Position numbers and translations under genes: made by a program. Source: Acidovorax sp. T1 (GTDB taxonomy: Bacteria; Pseudomonadota; Gammaproteobacteria; Burkholderiales; Burkholderiaceae_C). From it: a DNA stretch of 64,000 bases. Below, piece after piece: positions 36,803 to 48,109 of this stretch. The notes beneath the pieces were generated by a model. It worked only from the letters and a program-made list of their open reading frames with translations. It was not told where the DNA came from and ran no database searches. How positions within the stretch are numbered: position 1 is the stretch's first letter; every line of letters starts with the position of its first letter. The stretch covers positions 1,310,001 to 1,374,000 of the forward strand of contig NZ_CP021648.1 in assembly GCF_002176815.1 (NCBI RefSeq), read 5' to 3'.

Positions 36803-39122
36803 TATCAAAAAAATTACCCCCGACGCACCCGCTGCGCATCTGTCGGACGAAATTGAAGGCAGCGTACAGGGGCACCGCGACGGCCATGGATTCGTCATTC
36901 GCGATGACGGCGAAGGCGACATCTACATCCCCCCCAATGAAATGCGCGCAGTCCTGCACAAGGACCGTGTGCGTGTGCGCATCGTGCGCCAGGATCGCCG
37001 CGGCCGCCCCGAGGGGCGCGTGGTGGAAATCATCGAACGCCCGCCGCAGCCCCTGATCGGCCGACTGCTGCAGGAAAGCGGCGTCTGGCTGGTGGCGCCT
37101 GAAGACAAGCGCTACGGGCAGGATGTGCTGATCCCCAAGGGCGCCACCGGCGCGGCCAAGCCAGGGCAGGTGGTGGTGGTCGAGCTGACCGAGCCCCCGG
37201 CGCTGTTTGGCCAGCCCGTGGGGCGCATCACCGAGGTGCTGGGCGAGGTGGACGACCCGGGCATGGAAATCGAAATTGCGGTGCGCAAATATGGCGTGCC
37301 GCATGAGTTTTCTGCCGAATGCCTGGCGCAGGCCAAGGAGCTGCCCGACAAGGTGCGCGCGCAGGACAAGCGCCAGCGCGTGGACCTGACCGATGTGCCC
37401 CTGGTCACCATCGACGGCGAAGACGCGCGCGACTTTGACGACGCCGTCTATTGCGAGCCCGCCAAGGTCGGCCGCTCCAAGGGCTGGCGCCTGCTGGTGG
37501 CCATTGCCGACGTGAGCCACTATGTGGAGACCGGCAGCGCCATCGACATCGACGCCTACGACCGCGCCACCAGTGTGTATTTCCCGCGCCGCGTGATCCC
37601 CATGCTGCCCGAGAAGCTGAGCAACGGCCTGTGCTCGCTCAACCCCGAGGTGGAGCGCCTGTGCATGGTCTGCGACATGCTGGTCACCGCCAAGGGCGAG
37701 GTGCAGGCCTACCAGTTCTACCCGGCCGTGATGTACAGCCACGCGCGCTTCACCTACACCGAGGTGGCGGCCATCCTGGCCAACACCCGTGGCCCCGAGG
37801 CCAGCAAACGCAAGGACCGGGTCAAGGACCTGATCAACCTGCACGACGTGTACCGTGCGCTGCTGGTGGCGCGCCGTGAGCGCGGCGCGGTGGACTTTGA
37901 AACCACCGAGACGCAAATCATCTGCGACGAGAACGGCCGCATTGAAAAGATCGTGCCGCGCACCCGCAACGATGCCCATAAGCTGATTGAGGAAGCCATG
38001 CTGGCGGCCAACGTGTGCAGCGCCGACTTCATCGCGCAGGGTGGCCAGCCAGGCCTGTTCCGTGTGCACGAAGGCCCTACGCCCGAGAAGCAGGAAATTC
38101 TGCGCGGTTACCTCAAGGCCATGGCGGTGGGCATGACGATTGGCGACAACCCCCATCCGTCGGAGTTCCAGGCGATTGCCGAGGCCACCAAAGACCGGCC
38201 CGACGCGCAGCAGATCCACACCATGCTGCTGCGCTCCATGCAGCAGGCCATCTACACGCCCGTCAACAGCGGTCACTTCGGCCTGGCATTCGATGCCTAC
38301 ACGCACTTCACCAGCCCGATCCGGCGCTACCCCGACCTGCTGGTGCACCGTGTCATCAAGGCCATTCTGGGCAAGAGCAAATACAAGCTGCCCGCGCTGC
38401 CCACCCCGGGCGAGGCCCATGCCAAGCTGGCCAAGCGCCTGGCGGCCCGCGTGGCGGCGCCGGGCACCAAGCCGCGCAAGGATGTGCCGCCCCCCAGCCG
38501 CGATACGCAGGCCTGGGAGGCCGCCGGCCTGCACTGCAGCGCCAACGAGCGCCGCGCCGACGAGGCCAGCCGCGATGTCGAGGCCTGGCTCAAGTGCAAA
38601 TACATGCGCGAGCATCTGGGCGAGGAATACAGCGGCGTGGTCAGCGCGGCCACCAGCTTCGGCATTTTCGTGACGCTGGATGCGATGTACGTCGAAGGCC
38701 TGGTGCACATCACCGAGCTGGGCGGCGAATACTTCAAGTTCGACGAAGCGCGCCAGGAGCTGCGCGGTGAACGCACGGGTATCCGTTATTCGATTGGCAC
38801 GCGGGTGCGCGTGCAGGTCAGCCGCGTGGACCTGGATGGACGCAAGATCGATTTCCGCCTGATCCGCGAGGGTGAGGAACTGCTGGGCCGCGCACTCAAG
38901 GACAAGGGCGTGGCGCCGCAATCGGATGGCGCGCGCAAGGCGGGTGGCCGTTCGGCGGGCCGCCAGCGCGCACCGGCACCTGAGTTGTCTGCCACCGAGC
39001 GCGCCTCGATGACGCGGGAGCAGGCCGCGCGCTCTCCGGCCAAGGCAAAGTCATCGGCCAAGAAGGCCGCCGCCAACGGCAACGCCGGCAAAAGCAAGGG
39101 CCGCAAGCCGCGCCGCAGTTGA
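36798..39122 (+). CDS. rnr: ribonuclease R
   Basis: A 774-residue 3'-5' exoribonuclease of the RNB family. Cold-shock-like OB domains (about 18-190) begin with GSVQGHRDGHGFVIRDD. The RNB catalytic core (about 200-540) has TIDGEDARDFDDAV with the metal-binding Asps, YRALLVARRERGAVDF and HFTSPIRRYPDL. An S1 domain (about 610-690, YSGVVSAATSFGIFVTL) and a Lys/Ala/Ser-rich tail follow. The N-terminal helix-turn-helix of E. coli RNase R is absent. The open frame runs back through the tRNA, so a start is needed after it: TTG 36798 has AGGAAAG 7 nt upstream, and no closer ATG or GTG exists. The promoter must lie in or beyond the tRNA gene. Confidence 0.92.
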   Translation: MYIKKITPDAPAAHLSDEIEGSVQGHRDGHGFVIRDDGEGDIYIPPNEMRAVLHKDRVRVRIVRQDRRGRPEGRVVEIIERPPQPLIGRLLQESGVWLVAPEDKRYGQDVLIPKGATGAAKPGQVVVVELTEPPALFGQPVGRITEVLGEVDDPGMEIEIAVRKYGVPHEFSAECLAQAKELPDKVRAQDKRQRVDLTDVPLVTIDGEDARDFDDAVYCEPAKVGRSKGWRLLVAIADVSHYVETGSAIDIDAYDRATSVYFPRRVIPMLPEKLSNGLCSLNPEVERLCMVCDMLVTAKGEVQAYQFYPAVMYSHARFTYTEVAAILANTRGPEASKRKDRVKDLINLHDVYRALLVARRERGAVDFETTETQIICDENGRIEKIVPRTRNDAHKLIEEAMLAANVCSADFIAQGGQPGLFRVHEGPTPEKQEILRGYLKAMAVGMTIGDNPHPSEFQAIAEATKDRPDAQQIHTMLLRSMQQAIYTPVNSGHFGLAFDAYTHFTSPIRRYPDLLVHRVIKAILGKSKYKLPALPTPGEAHAKLAKRLAARVAAPGTKPRKDVPPPSRDTQAWEAAGLHCSANERRADEASRDVEAWLKCKYMREHLGEEYSGVVSAATSFGIFVTLDAMYVEGLVHITELGGEYFKFDEARQELRGERTGIRYSIGTRVRVQVSRVDLDGRKIDFRLIREGEELLGRALKDKGVAPQSDGARKAGGRSAGRQRAPAPELSATERASMTREQAARSPAKAKSSAKKAAANGNAGKSKGRKPRRS

Positions 39123-39164
39123 GCCCAAGGCAGCCCACCGCGCGGCAGCGGTGTCCGGTTTGCT

Positions 39165-39218
39165 CTTTTTATGATAGCTGCTAGCGCTTTATGGATAAGC
39201 GCTAGCGGGCTTTTTTAT
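39165..39218. repeat. dispersed AGCGCTT palindrome, copy F, bidirectional terminator-like
   Basis: GATAGCTGCTAGCGCTTTATGGATAAGCGCTAGCGGGC, then TTTTTT. The 9-bp stem CTAGCGCTT/AAGCGCTAG plus the T run can terminate rnr. Its other end overlaps the stop codon of the convergent NAD(P)HX repair gene (39215-39217). Confidence 0.8.
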
Positions 39219-40738
39219 GCATAACTTTCGGTGATGTGCCGCGCCAGGGCGCTGGCTGTCAGCGTGCGCCCCGCAGGCCAGTGGTCAGCGGCAAGGCCGT
39301 GGATGTACACGGCTTCTAATGCTGCGCGCCGGGCTTCGACGCCCGCTGCCAGGCGCGCACCCACCATGCCCGCCAGCACGTCGCCGGTGCCCGCCGTGGC
39401 GAGCCGTGCGTTGCCGGTGGGGTTGATGGTTGGGGGGTGCCCCGGTGCTGCGGTCACGGTGCCCGATCCCTTGAGCACAGCCACGCACTGGAACTGCTCT
39501 GTCAGTTGCTGCGCTGCATGGAGCCGGTGGGCCTGCACCTCGGCGGCGGACAGGCACAGCAGCCGAGCCGCTTCGAGCGGGTGCGGTGTCAGCACCGTGG
39601 GCAGCCCCCGCGCGGCGCGTGACGCGACACCGGCGCGCAGCGCGGCATCGGCGGCCACGGCGTTGAGCGCATCGGCGTCCAGCACCAGCCGGGCGGCTTT
39701 TTCCAGCACGGCGGGCAGCACCGCGCGCACGGCTTCGCCACCGCCACAGCCGCACACCACCGTGAGCTGTTCCAGCGCCAGCGCGTCAAAGCGGCGAAAC
39801 ATCAACTCGGGCTGCGTCCCATCCAGCGCCATCTGGCCATCGTCAAGCAAGGCCACCAGCACCCGGCCCGCGCCGGCGTGCAATGCGGCAGATGCCGCCA
39901 GCAGCGCAGCGCCCGTCATGCCCAGGCCGCGCGCCGCCAGGCCTTCGCCACCTACAACCGCCACGTCGCCATAGCTGCCCTTGTGGCTGGCGTGGTTGCG
40001 CGGTGCGGGCAGGGCGGGGCCGGCCAGCCATGCACTGGGGGGCTCTGGTTGCTGAGATACGCCCAGATCATCCAGCCAGACGCTGCCGGCCGCGTCGCGC
40101 CCAGCCGCCGTGAACAGGCCGGGCTTGAGCGTGAGCAGGCTGAGCGTGTGGCGTGGTTTGTGCGTATTGCGGGATGCGGGCGGTGCCGGCAATGCGAAAC
40201 CTGCAGCGAACTGGCCCGTGTCCGCATCCAGGCCCGAGGGCAGATCGACGGCCAGCACGGGCGCCGGGTTGTGCTGCAAGGCCGCCAGCAGGGCCAGCAT
40301 CCGGCTGTCGGGCGCCCGCGTGGTTGTGGAGGTGACGCCAATCCCCAACAGGGCATCGATGCACAGGTCGGCGGCGGTCATGCCGGGGGGCGCTGCGTCG
40401 GCCCAGGTCACGCCTGCGACCTGTGCGCGCTGCCATGATTGGCGGGCGTCAGCGGGCGCGTGCTCGGGGGTGCCGAGCCAGGTCACCACCACCCGCCGTC
40501 CATTGCGCTGCAGGTGCATGGCCGCCTCCAGCCCATCGCCGCCGTTGTTGCCGGGGCCGCAGGCAATCCACACGGTGCGGGCATGGGGAGCCAGCGCCCG
40601 TGCCAGCCGAGCCACCGCCAGGCCGGCGCGCTGCATGAGGGTGTGCGGCGCCAGGGCTGCCGCGGCCTGTTGCTCCAGGCGCCGGGTGGCTGCCGTGTTG
40701 AACAGGGGGTGCGGCTGCTGGGGTGTGATGAGGTGCAT
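39215..40738 (-). CDS. nnr: bifunctional NAD(P)H-hydrate epimerase / ADP-dependent dehydratase
   Basis: A 507-residue fusion that repairs hydrated NADH/NADPH. The N-terminal epimerase (YjeF_N, about 1-215) has CGPGNNGGDGLEAAMHL, CIDALLGIG and VDLPSGLDADTG. The C-terminal ribokinase-like dehydratase (about 225-505) has KGSYGDVAVVGGE, TPHPLEAARLL, VLKGSGTV and NARLATAGTGDVLAGM. ATG 40738 has GGAAA upstream; ATG 40753 would add five residues. It is convergent with rnr across a dispersed repeat and lies about 80 bp from the LysR gene on the same strand. Confidence 0.93.
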   Translation of the reverse strand: MHLITPQQPHPLFNTAATRRLEQQAAAALAPHTLMQRAGLAVARLARALAPHARTVWIACGPGNNGGDGLEAAMHLQRNGRRVVVTWLGTPEHAPADARQSWQRAQVAGVTWADAAPPGMTAADLCIDALLGIGVTSTTTRAPDSRMLALLAALQHNPAPVLAVDLPSGLDADTGQFAAGFALPAPPASRNTHKPRHTLSLLTLKPGLFTAAGRDAAGSVWLDDLGVSQQPEPPSAWLAGPALPAPRNHASHKGSYGDVAVVGGEGLAARGLGMTGAALLAASAALHAGAGRVLVALLDDGQMALDGTQPELMFRRFDALALEQLTVVCGCGGGEAVRAVLPAVLEKAARLVLDADALNAVAADAALRAGVASRAARGLPTVLTPHPLEAARLLCLSAAEVQAHRLHAAQQLTEQFQCVAVLKGSGTVTAAPGHPPTINPTGNARLATAGTGDVLAGMVGARLAAGVEARRAALEAVYIHGLAADHWPAGRTLTASALARHITESYA

Positions 40739-40818
40739 GGCAGTTTTTTCCATGGGGGCATCAATCAGAAAGCATTGTCTATTGTGGGCTGTCAACGGTG
40801 CGGCGAGCCATTGCTGCG

Positions 40819-41763
40819 TCAGGCCCTGAATCCGGGCGCAAAAGCCTCCCGCAGCCATTCCACGAAAACCGCCACCGCGCGCGGCACATGGGCCGAGTAG
40901 GGGCGGATTGCATGGATGGTCTCGCTGAAGGTGCCCACGGGCCGCCAATCCGGCAGCACTTCCACCAGTTTCCCGGCCTGCAGCGCCGCCTGCGCGCTGA
41001 AGTCGGGCACCAGCGCAATGCCCAGGCCCGCCAGTGCCGCATCGCGCAGGGCCTCGCTGTTGTTGGCGGCCAGCGGGCCGGTGACGGGCACGGTCATGCG
41101 TGGGGAGTTGCCCGGCACCACGGGCTCGAAGGTCCACGCCGGGGCTTCCTGGGTGCGGGGGTAGTGCAGGCAGTCGTGCAGGCGCAGGTCGTCGGGCGTT
41201 TGGGGCATGCCGGTGCGGCGCAGGTAGGCGCGGTTGGCTACCAGCACGGACCGCGTGGTGCACAGCAGCCAGGCCACATGGGTGTCGGGTGCCACGGCCG
41301 TGTGGCGGATGGCCAGGTCCAGGCCTTCGAGGGTGAGCGAGCGCAGCTTGTCCGACAGGTCCAGCTCCAGCCGCACCTCCGGGTAGGCGCGCAAGAACGC
41401 GGGCAGCCGGGGCACCAGTTGCTGGCGTGCCAGCGCCACGGGGGCGGTCACGCGCAGGCGGCCGTGGGGCACACCGGCGCGGTCGCGCACGCCGGCAAAG
41501 CTCTCGGCGATGCGCTCGAAGGCGCCGCGCGTGTCGTCCACCAGTTGCCGCCCCGCCTCGGTCAGGCCCACGCTGCGCGTGGTGCGCCGCACCAGCGGCA
41601 CGCCTGCCGCGCGCTCCAGCTCGGCAATGTGCTGGCTCATGGCCGCCTTGCTCACGCCCAGGCGCGCCGCCGCGCCGGTGTAGCTGCCCTGTTCGCCCAG
41701 CACCACCAGCCAGTGCAGGTGGGACCAGAGGGCTTCTGGGTGGATGGGGTTCGTCGATTTCAT
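40819..41763 (-). CDS. LysR-family transcriptional regulator
   Basis: A 314-residue regulator. Winged HTH at about 10-66 (VVLGEQGSYTGAAARLGVSKAAMSQHIAELERAAG, read in parts) and a periplasmic-binding-like effector domain (about 95-300). Resemblance to the CrgA/AaeR-type subgroup is suggested by GRLRVTAP and LDLAIRH. Divergent from mmsA with 110 bp between. A perfect inverted repeat with T-N11-A geometry lies at 41771-41790. ATG 41763 is used because the upstream in-frame ATGs (41781, 41790) overlap that repeat. It probably represses itself and activates mmsA. Confidence 0.88.
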   Translation of the reverse strand: MKSTNPIHPEALWSHLHWLVVLGEQGSYTGAAARLGVSKAAMSQHIAELERAAGVPLVRRTTRSVGLTEAGRQLVDDTRGAFERIAESFAGVRDRAGVPHGRLRVTAPVALARQQLVPRLPAFLRAYPEVRLELDLSDKLRSLTLEGLDLAIRHTAVAPDTHVAWLLCTTRSVLVANRAYLRRTGMPQTPDDLRLHDCLHYPRTQEAPAWTFEPVVPGNSPRMTVPVTGPLAANNSEALRDAALAGLGIALVPDFSAQAALQAGKLVEVLPDWRPVGTFSETIHAIRPYSAHVPRAVAVFVEWLREAFAPGFRA

Positions 41764-41770
41764 GCCGCTA

Positions 41771-41790
41771 TTGTTCACCATGATGAACAA
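41771..41790. promoter_or_regulatory. LysR operator in the lysR-mmsA gap
   Basis: TTGTTCACCATGATGAACAA: perfect 7-bp arms around a 6-bp centre, containing T-N11-A. Its centre is about -64 from the start predicted for mmsA, the classical LysR recognition position. Confidence 0.75.
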
Positions 41791-41809
41791 TCAATTCACG
41801 GCGGCGGTC

Positions 41810-41838
41810 TTGGCGGGACGCGGCGCGGCTTCTAGACT
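41810..41838 (+). promoter_or_regulatory. mmsA promoter
   Basis: TTGGCG (41810-41815), 17 bp, TAGACT (41833-41838). Predicted start near 41845, 29 nt before the ATG. Confidence 0.6.
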
Positions 41839-41873
41839 GCGGGGCACTTTCCACTGATTTTTAAGAGGTTTGC

Positions 41874-43397
<1,524 letters not shown>

Positions 43398-43421
43398 GGC
43401 GAGTCGGCTTGTTCGAAAAAC

Positions 43422-43445
43422 AAGGGGCTGCAAGCCCCTTTTTTT
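43422..43445 (+). terminator. terminator after mmsA
   Basis: AAGGGGCT, loop GCA, AGCCCCTT, TTTTT. Perfect 8-bp stem with a T run, in the gap before convergent dadA. Confidence 0.88.
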
Positions 43446-43453
43446 GCGGGGGT

Positions 43454-44692
43454 TCAGAAGCGCTGAATCCCCAGACCGTCCAGACTGACATCGGGGCTGC
43501 GCTGGCCGATCAGGTCGGCCACGGCGCGGGCGCAGCCGCTGGCCAGCGCCCACCCGCCCGCGCCATGCCCGGTGTTGAGCCACAGCCCGGGCACACCGCT
43601 GGCGCCCACCACGGGCGCACCATCGGGCAGCGTGGGGCGTGCGCCGCGCCACACCTGCAGCCCGGAGGACAGCAGGGCGCCGCCCGGAAACCATTCGTTC
43701 ATGCGGAGGTAGAGCTGCTGCAGCGTGGGGGCGTGGTGCGCGGCACCTTGCCCGCCCAGCTCGGCACCGCCGGCGATGCGCACGCGCTGGCCCAGGCGGG
43801 TGATGGTGATCTGGTGCTGGCTGTCCACCACGCTGGCCACGGGCGCATGCAGCGCCTCGCGCAGCGGTGCGCTGATGCAATAGCCATGCACAGCCGCCAA
43901 CGGCAGGCGCAAGCCCAGCGGGCGCAGCAGGGCGGCCGATGCCATGCCGGCGCACAGCACGACGGCGTCAAAGGGCCGCGTGCCGCTTTCGCCATGCACC
44001 TGCACGCCCATGGGCCGGGATGCCAGCCGGGTCACGCGGGTGCCAAAAGCAAACTCCACGCCGCCGGCTTGCATGCCCTGGCGCAGCAGTTGTGCGAACA
44101 GCCGGCAGTTGCCCGCCATGGCGTCGGGCAAGTGCAGCGCCCCCGCCAGCGGGGTTTCGGGGCACAGGCCGGGCTCGATCTGGCGTGCGGCGTCGGCATC
44201 GACCTCGCGCAGCGCAACGCCGGCGTCGCGCAACAACTGCAGGACGGGTTGCCACCGGGCCTGTTCTTGCGGGGTGCGCAGCAAAATGAGCCGGCCCTGG
44301 TTGCTTTCAAAGTCCAGCGCGTGCTCAGTTGCGATCTGCAGCAGGCGCTGCTGGCTGTAGCGGGCCAGGCCCTCCAGCGCCGCCAGCTGCGCGGCCTGCG
44401 CGCCGCGCCGTGCTGCGCGCCGCCAGCGCCACAGCCATGCCAGGTCGGCCCCCTTGACGCCTTGGGCCAGCCGCAGCGTGGCGCGCCGGCCCATGAGCTT
44501 CAGCGGCGTGCCCAGGCCGGGCGTGGCCCAGGGTGTGAGCAGGTGTGGCGCCAGCAGACCGGCGTTGGCAAAGCTGGCTTCTTCGGCGACGGCGTTGCGC
44601 TGTTCCAGCACGGTGACCTCGTGGCCGTCGCGGGCCAGCTCGTATGCGGTGGACACGCCGACAATGCCGGCGCCCACGATGGCGATCTTCAT
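43454..44692 (-). CDS. dadA: D-amino acid dehydrogenase (DadA family)
   Basis: A 412-residue FAD-dependent oxidase of the DAO fold. GAGIVGVSTAYELARDGHEV (7-26) is the Rossmann FAD site; EEASFANAG and the C-terminal LWLNTGHGAGGWALASGCA match DadA. The family deaminates D-alanine and other D-amino acids, feeding electrons to the respiratory chain at the inner membrane. No alanine racemase is adjacent, so the exact substrate is open. Convergent with mmsA. A dispersed repeat lies immediately upstream and separates it from the amidase gene. Confidence 0.85.
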   Translation of the reverse strand: MKIAIVGAGIVGVSTAYELARDGHEVTVLEQRNAVAEEASFANAGLLAPHLLTPWATPGLGTPLKLMGRRATLRLAQGVKGADLAWLWRWRRAARRGAQAAQLAALEGLARYSQQRLLQIATEHALDFESNQGRLILLRTPQEQARWQPVLQLLRDAGVALREVDADAARQIEPGLCPETPLAGALHLPDAMAGNCRLFAQLLRQGMQAGGVEFAFGTRVTRLASRPMGVQVHGESGTRPFDAVVLCAGMASAALLRPLGLRLPLAAVHGYCISAPLREALHAPVASVVDSQHQITITRLGQRVRIAGGAELGGQGAAHHAPTLQQLYLRMNEWFPGGALLSSGLQVWRGARPTLPDGAPVVGASGVPGLWLNTGHGAGGWALASGCARAVADLIGQRSPDVSLDGLGIQRF

Positions 44693-44700
44693 GAGTTAGA

Positions 44701-44757
44701 GTGTTTTTGGCTTCTAGCGCTTGATGGTAAAGCGTTGGTAGCTATTATTTTTGTAGT
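44701..44757. repeat. dispersed AGCGCTT palindrome, copy G, overlapping the amidase stop
   Basis: GTTTTTGGCTTCTAGCGCTTGATGGTAAAGCGTTGGTAGCTATTATTTTTGTAG. The last part carries the complementary-strand stop TAA (44745-44747) and the last residues (LQK) of the amidase. Confidence 0.8.
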
Positions 44758-46088
44758 GTCTGCTCGATCTGCAGGCCCACGTTGAGCACCGCGTCGTCGT
44801 GCAGGGCAGCGTGCCAGACCATCAGCCCGACCGGGAGTTCCCCGGCCACATGGCAGGGCAGCGACAGGGCGCAGCCATCGAGCATGTTCACCACGCTGGT
44901 GTTGCGCAGCAGCAGGGCGTTGACGCGAAAGAACTCGGCGTCGCGTTCGGCGCCGGGCGCCACATCGGCGATGGGGGGCGCCACCAGGGGCACCGTGGGC
45001 GAGAGCAGGGCGTCGTAGGGGGCCAGGGCGGCCTCCATGCGGGCTATCCAGTGCTGGCGCGCGTGCAGCAGATCAATGTAGTCAGCGGCCACCATGGTGG
45101 CGCCGCGCTCGATCCGGCTGCGCACCCGCGGGTCGTATTGCGGGGCGCGCCTGGCCAGCAGGGGGCGGTGCCAGGCGTGGCTTTCTGCGGCCGACAGGCT
45201 GCCGCTGGCCTGCATCGGCCCCAGTTCTGCCGTCAGTGGTAGTGCAATCTCTTCAATGTGCGCGCCCGCGCGGCGCAAAGTGTCCAGCGTGCGGGCGAAC
45301 GCCCGGGCCACGGTGGCATCAAGGCCGTCGAGAAAGGTGGTGGAGGGCACGGCCAGGCGCCAAAAGCGCAGCGGCGCGGGGCTGCGCGTGACGCGCCGTG
45401 CGGCCAGCACCTCGTGCACCACGATGGCGTCGCGCACGCTGCGCGTCAGGGCGCAGGCCGTGTCCAGCGTGGTGGAAAGCGGAATGGCGCCCGTCGTCGG
45501 GACGAGGCGGGCCGTGCTCTTGAAACCCACAATGCCATTGAGCGCGGCAGGGATGCGGATGGAGCCGCCCGTGTCCGAGCCCAGCCCCACAAAGGCGGCA
45601 CCGGTGGCCACGGAAACGCCCGCACCCGACGACGAGCCGCCGGGAATTCGCGGCGCGCCCGGCAGCGCACCAAAGCGCCCATCCCAGGCTGCGGGCGTGC
45701 CGAAATGCGGGTTCACGCCCACCCCCGAAAAAGCAAACTCCACCATGTTCGTGCGGCCGATGACCGTGCCACCAGCCGACCGCAGGCGGGCGACGGCGGG
45801 GCAGTCCTGCAGTGCTGGCGCTGCGTCGGCCAGCGCCGTGGAGCCGGCGGCGGTGGGCTGGCCCGCGATGTCAAAGAGGTCTTTGACCGACACCGAAAGC
45901 CCCGCCAGCGGTAGCCGGCTGGGATCGTTTTGCGCCACCGTGGTGCGCGCCGCCTCGGGCATAAGGCGCACAAAGGCGTGATCGCAGGCGGCAGACTGCG
46001 CCACTGCCAGGCATTGCTCCAGTTCGGCAGGGGCGGTGCTGGTGCCGTCCTCCAGGCGCTGGCGGGTGGTGGTCAGGTCAAAAAGCAT
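44745..46088 (-). CDS. amidase-signature family hydrolase
   Basis: A 447-residue AS-family amidase. Catalytic triad: Lys in [13 protein letters not shown] (about 65-77), the cis-Ser in [13 protein letters not shown] and the nucleophilic Ser in [16 protein letters not shown]. Length and absence of a GatA C-terminal region point to a free amidase rather than the GatCAB subunit. Substrate unknown. ATG 46088 ([10 protein letters not shown]) is used; the frame upstream to 46289 overlaps the rpsB start and is not real. Divergent from rpsB; its C-terminal codons are repeat-derived. Confidence 0.88.
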   Translation of the reverse strand: MLFDLTTTRQRLEDGTSTAPAELEQCLAVAQSAACDHAFVRLMPEAARTTVAQNDPSRLPLAGLSVSVKDLFDIAGQPTAAGSTALADAAPALQDCPAVARLRSAGGTVIGRTNMVEFAFSGVGVNPHFGTPAAWDGRFGALPGAPRIPGGSSSGAGVSVATGAAFVGLGSDTGGSIRIPAALNGIVGFKSTARLVPTTGAIPLSTTLDTACALTRSVRDAIVVHEVLAARRVTRSPAPLRFWRLAVPSTTFLDGLDATVARAFARTLDTLRRAGAHIEEIALPLTAELGPMQASGSLSAAESHAWHRPLLARRAPQYDPRVRSRIERGATMVAADYIDLLHARQHWIARMEAALAPYDALLSPTVPLVAPPIADVAPGAERDAEFFRVNALLLRNTSVVNMLDGCALSLPCHVAGELPVGLMVWHAALHDDAVLNVGLQIEQTLQK

Positions 46089-46096
46089 GGCTGTGC

Positions 46097-46102
46097 TAGA
46101 AT
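46097..46102 (+). promoter_or_regulatory. -10 box of the rpsB operon
   Basis: TAGAAT followed by CTTTGGGTTTT, about 175 bp before rpsB and just outside the amidase start. The leader holds a small hairpin TTGGG/CCCAA (46237-46259) just before the ribosome site, a possible S2 autoregulatory element. The -35 is weak. Confidence 0.4.
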
Positions 46103-46275
46103 CTTTGGGTTTTGCTGAGAGTAGCAGCGTGTGCGATGCCGCAAGGTGGCGTGGGCGCGGCGAAGGCGGCAAGACCAATCGCAAACCAGCCCTGTCAAGG
46201 TGTTGCGTCTTCGTGCAAAGCACGGCGGCGCAAGTATTGGGGCTGGATTTTAGACCCAACCTTTGGAGTATTTCT

Positions 46276-47028
46276 ATGTCCGTTACCATGCGCGAAATGC
46301 TGGAAGCCGGTGTCCACTTCGGTCACCAAACCCGCTTCTGGAACCCCAAGATGGCCCCCTACATCTTCGGCCATCGCAACAAGATTCACATCATCAACCT
46401 GGAAAAGTCGCTGCCACTGTTCCAGGAAGCCCAGAAGTTCGCCAAGCAACTGGCTGCCAACCGCGGCACCATCCTGATGGTCGGCACGAAGCGCCAGGCC
46501 CGCGAAATCCTGTCCACCGAAGCGCTGCGCGCTGGCGTGCCTTTCGTCGACCAGCGCTGGCTGGGCGGCATGCTGACCAACTTCAAGACCGTCAAGACCT
46601 CGATCAAGCGCCTGAAGGACATGAAGGCCCAGCTCGAAACCGGCCTTGATAGCCTGAGCAAGAAAGAGCAGCTGACGTTCAGCCGCGAAATCGCCAAGCT
46701 CGAAAAGGACATCGGCGGCATCCAGGACATGGCTGCCCTGCCCGACGCCATCTTCATCATCGACGTGGGTTTCCACAAGATCGCCGTGGCCGAAGCCAAG
46801 AAGCTGGGCATTCCGCTGATCGGTGTGGTCGATACCAACCACTCGCCTGAAGGCATCGACTACGTGATCCCTGGCAACGACGACTCGGCCAAGGCCGTGA
46901 CGCTGTACGCCCGTGGCATCGCCGATGCGATCATCGAAGGCCGTGCCAACGCCGTGAACGAAGTGGTCAAGGCGGTGGCTCCTGAAGGCAGCGACGAATT
47001 CGTGGAAGTGCAAGAGTCCGCTGCCTGA
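46276..47028 (+). CDS. rpsB: ribosomal protein S2
   Basis: A 250-residue S2 of the 30S subunit. Family motifs: [20 protein letters not shown] at the start, [32 protein letters not shown] and [27 protein letters not shown] (read in parts). ATG 46276 follows GGAG with 7-nt spacing. It is first of the large translation/envelope cluster; an attenuator-like terminator separates it from tsf. A leader of about 170 nt may mediate S2 autocontrol. Confidence 0.99.
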   Translation: MSVTMREMLEAGVHFGHQTRFWNPKMAPYIFGHRNKIHIINLEKSLPLFQEAQKFAKQLAANRGTILMVGTKRQAREILSTEALRAGVPFVDQRWLGGMLTNFKTVKTSIKRLKDMKAQLETGLDSLSKKEQLTFSREIAKLEKDIGGIQDMAALPDAIFIIDVGFHKIAVAEAKKLGIPLIGVVDTNHSPEGIDYVIPGNDDSAKAVTLYARGIADAIIEGRANAVNEVVKAVAPEGSDEFVEVQESAA

Positions 47029-47060
47029 AGTCCCGGCTGCGCGATGTATCGCGGATAAAA

Positions 47061-47090
47061 GCGGGGCCCCTGGTGAGCCCCCTTTTTTTT
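47061..47090 (+). terminator. rpsB-tsf intercistronic terminator/attenuator
   Basis: GCGGGGC, 9-nt loop, GCCCCC, then eight Ts. A short stem with a strong T run 33 bases after rpsB. It likely lowers tsf expression relative to rpsB, as known for the E. coli rpsB-tsf operon. Confidence 0.75.
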
Positions 47091-47134
47091 AGCCCGAATC
47101 TGAACTGACTGAACTGAATATTGAAGGAACAATG

Positions 47135-48058
47135 ATGGCTGCAATTACCGCAAGCATGGTCGCTGAACTGCGCGGCAAGACCGACGCTCCCATGATGGAA
47201 TGCAAGAAGGCGCTGACCGAAGCTGATGGCGACATGGCCAAGGCCGAAGAGCTGCTGCGCGTCAAGCTTGGCACCAAGGCCGGCAAGGCTGCATCGCGCA
47301 TCACCGCTGAAGGCGTGGTGGCGAGCTACATCGACGGCACCACGGGCGCCCTGGTGGAAGTCAACAGCGAAACCGACTTCGTGAGCAAGAACGACAGCTT
47401 CATGGCCCTGGCCAAGGCTGCCGCTGAGCTGGTTGCCAAGCACAACCCCGCCGACGTGGCTGCTCTGGGCGCGTTGCCTTACGAGCAAGATAGCTTTGGC
47501 CCCACGCTGGAAGACGTGCGCAAGGGTCTGATCGGCAAGATCGGCGAGAACATGTCGTTCCGCCGCTTCAAGTACTTTGGCGGCAGCAGCAAGCTGGCTT
47601 CCTACCTGCACGGCTCGCGCATCGGTGTGGTCGTCGAGTTCGAAGGCGACGAAGCCGCCGCCAAGGACGTGGCCATGCACATCGCTGCCATGAAGCCCGT
47701 GGCCCTGACCAGCGCTGAAGTGCCTGCCGAACTGATCGAAAAAGAGCGCTCGGTGGCGGCTGCCAAGGCGGCTGAAGACGCTGCCAAGGCCACGGCCGAA
47801 GGCAAGCCTGTGCAGTCCGATGAAATCGTTGCCAAGCGCATCGAAGGCGGCGTGCAGAAGTTCCTCAAGGAAGTCTCGCTGTTCAACCAGGCTTTCGTGA
47901 AGAACGACAAGCAGACCGTCGAGCAGATGCTCAAGGCCGCCGGCACCACAGTCAAGGGCTTCACCCTGTACGTGGTCGGCGAAGGCATTGAGAAAAAGGT
48001 GGACGACTTCGCTGCCGAAGTGGCTGCCCAGGTGGCTGCTGCCAAGGCTGCTGCCTGA
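47135..48058 (+). CDS. tsf: elongation factor Ts
   Basis: A 307-residue nucleotide-exchange factor for EF-Tu. The N-terminal UBA-like domain is [20 protein letters not shown] followed by [23 protein letters not shown]; the Tu-contact motif is [10 protein letters not shown] (about 80-89), and two core subdomains follow. Two ATGs are adjacent (47132 and 47135). AAGGA ends at 47128, so the second gives the better 6-nt spacing. It sits between the rpsB attenuator and pyrH, the usual order. Confidence 0.98.
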   Translation: MAAITASMVAELRGKTDAPMMECKKALTEADGDMAKAEELLRVKLGTKAGKAASRITAEGVVASYIDGTTGALVEVNSETDFVSKNDSFMALAKAAAELVAKHNPADVAALGALPYEQDSFGPTLEDVRKGLIGKIGENMSFRRFKYFGGSSKLASYLHGSRIGVVVEFEGDEAAAKDVAMHIAAMKPVALTSAEVPAELIEKERSVAAAKAAEDAAKATAEGKPVQSDEIVAKRIEGGVQKFLKEVSLFNQAFVKNDKQTVEQMLKAAGTTVKGFTLYVVGEGIEKKVDDFAAEVAAQVAAAKAAA

Positions 48059-48109
48059 TCGTTTCCGCAATCCCCCCAAGTCCCGACACCATCACCGGAG
48101 AAATTTCCC

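Noticed and set aside
46089..46289. N-terminal extension of the amidase frame
   Set aside because: It overlaps the rpsB promoter, leader and start codon and has no amidase similarity.
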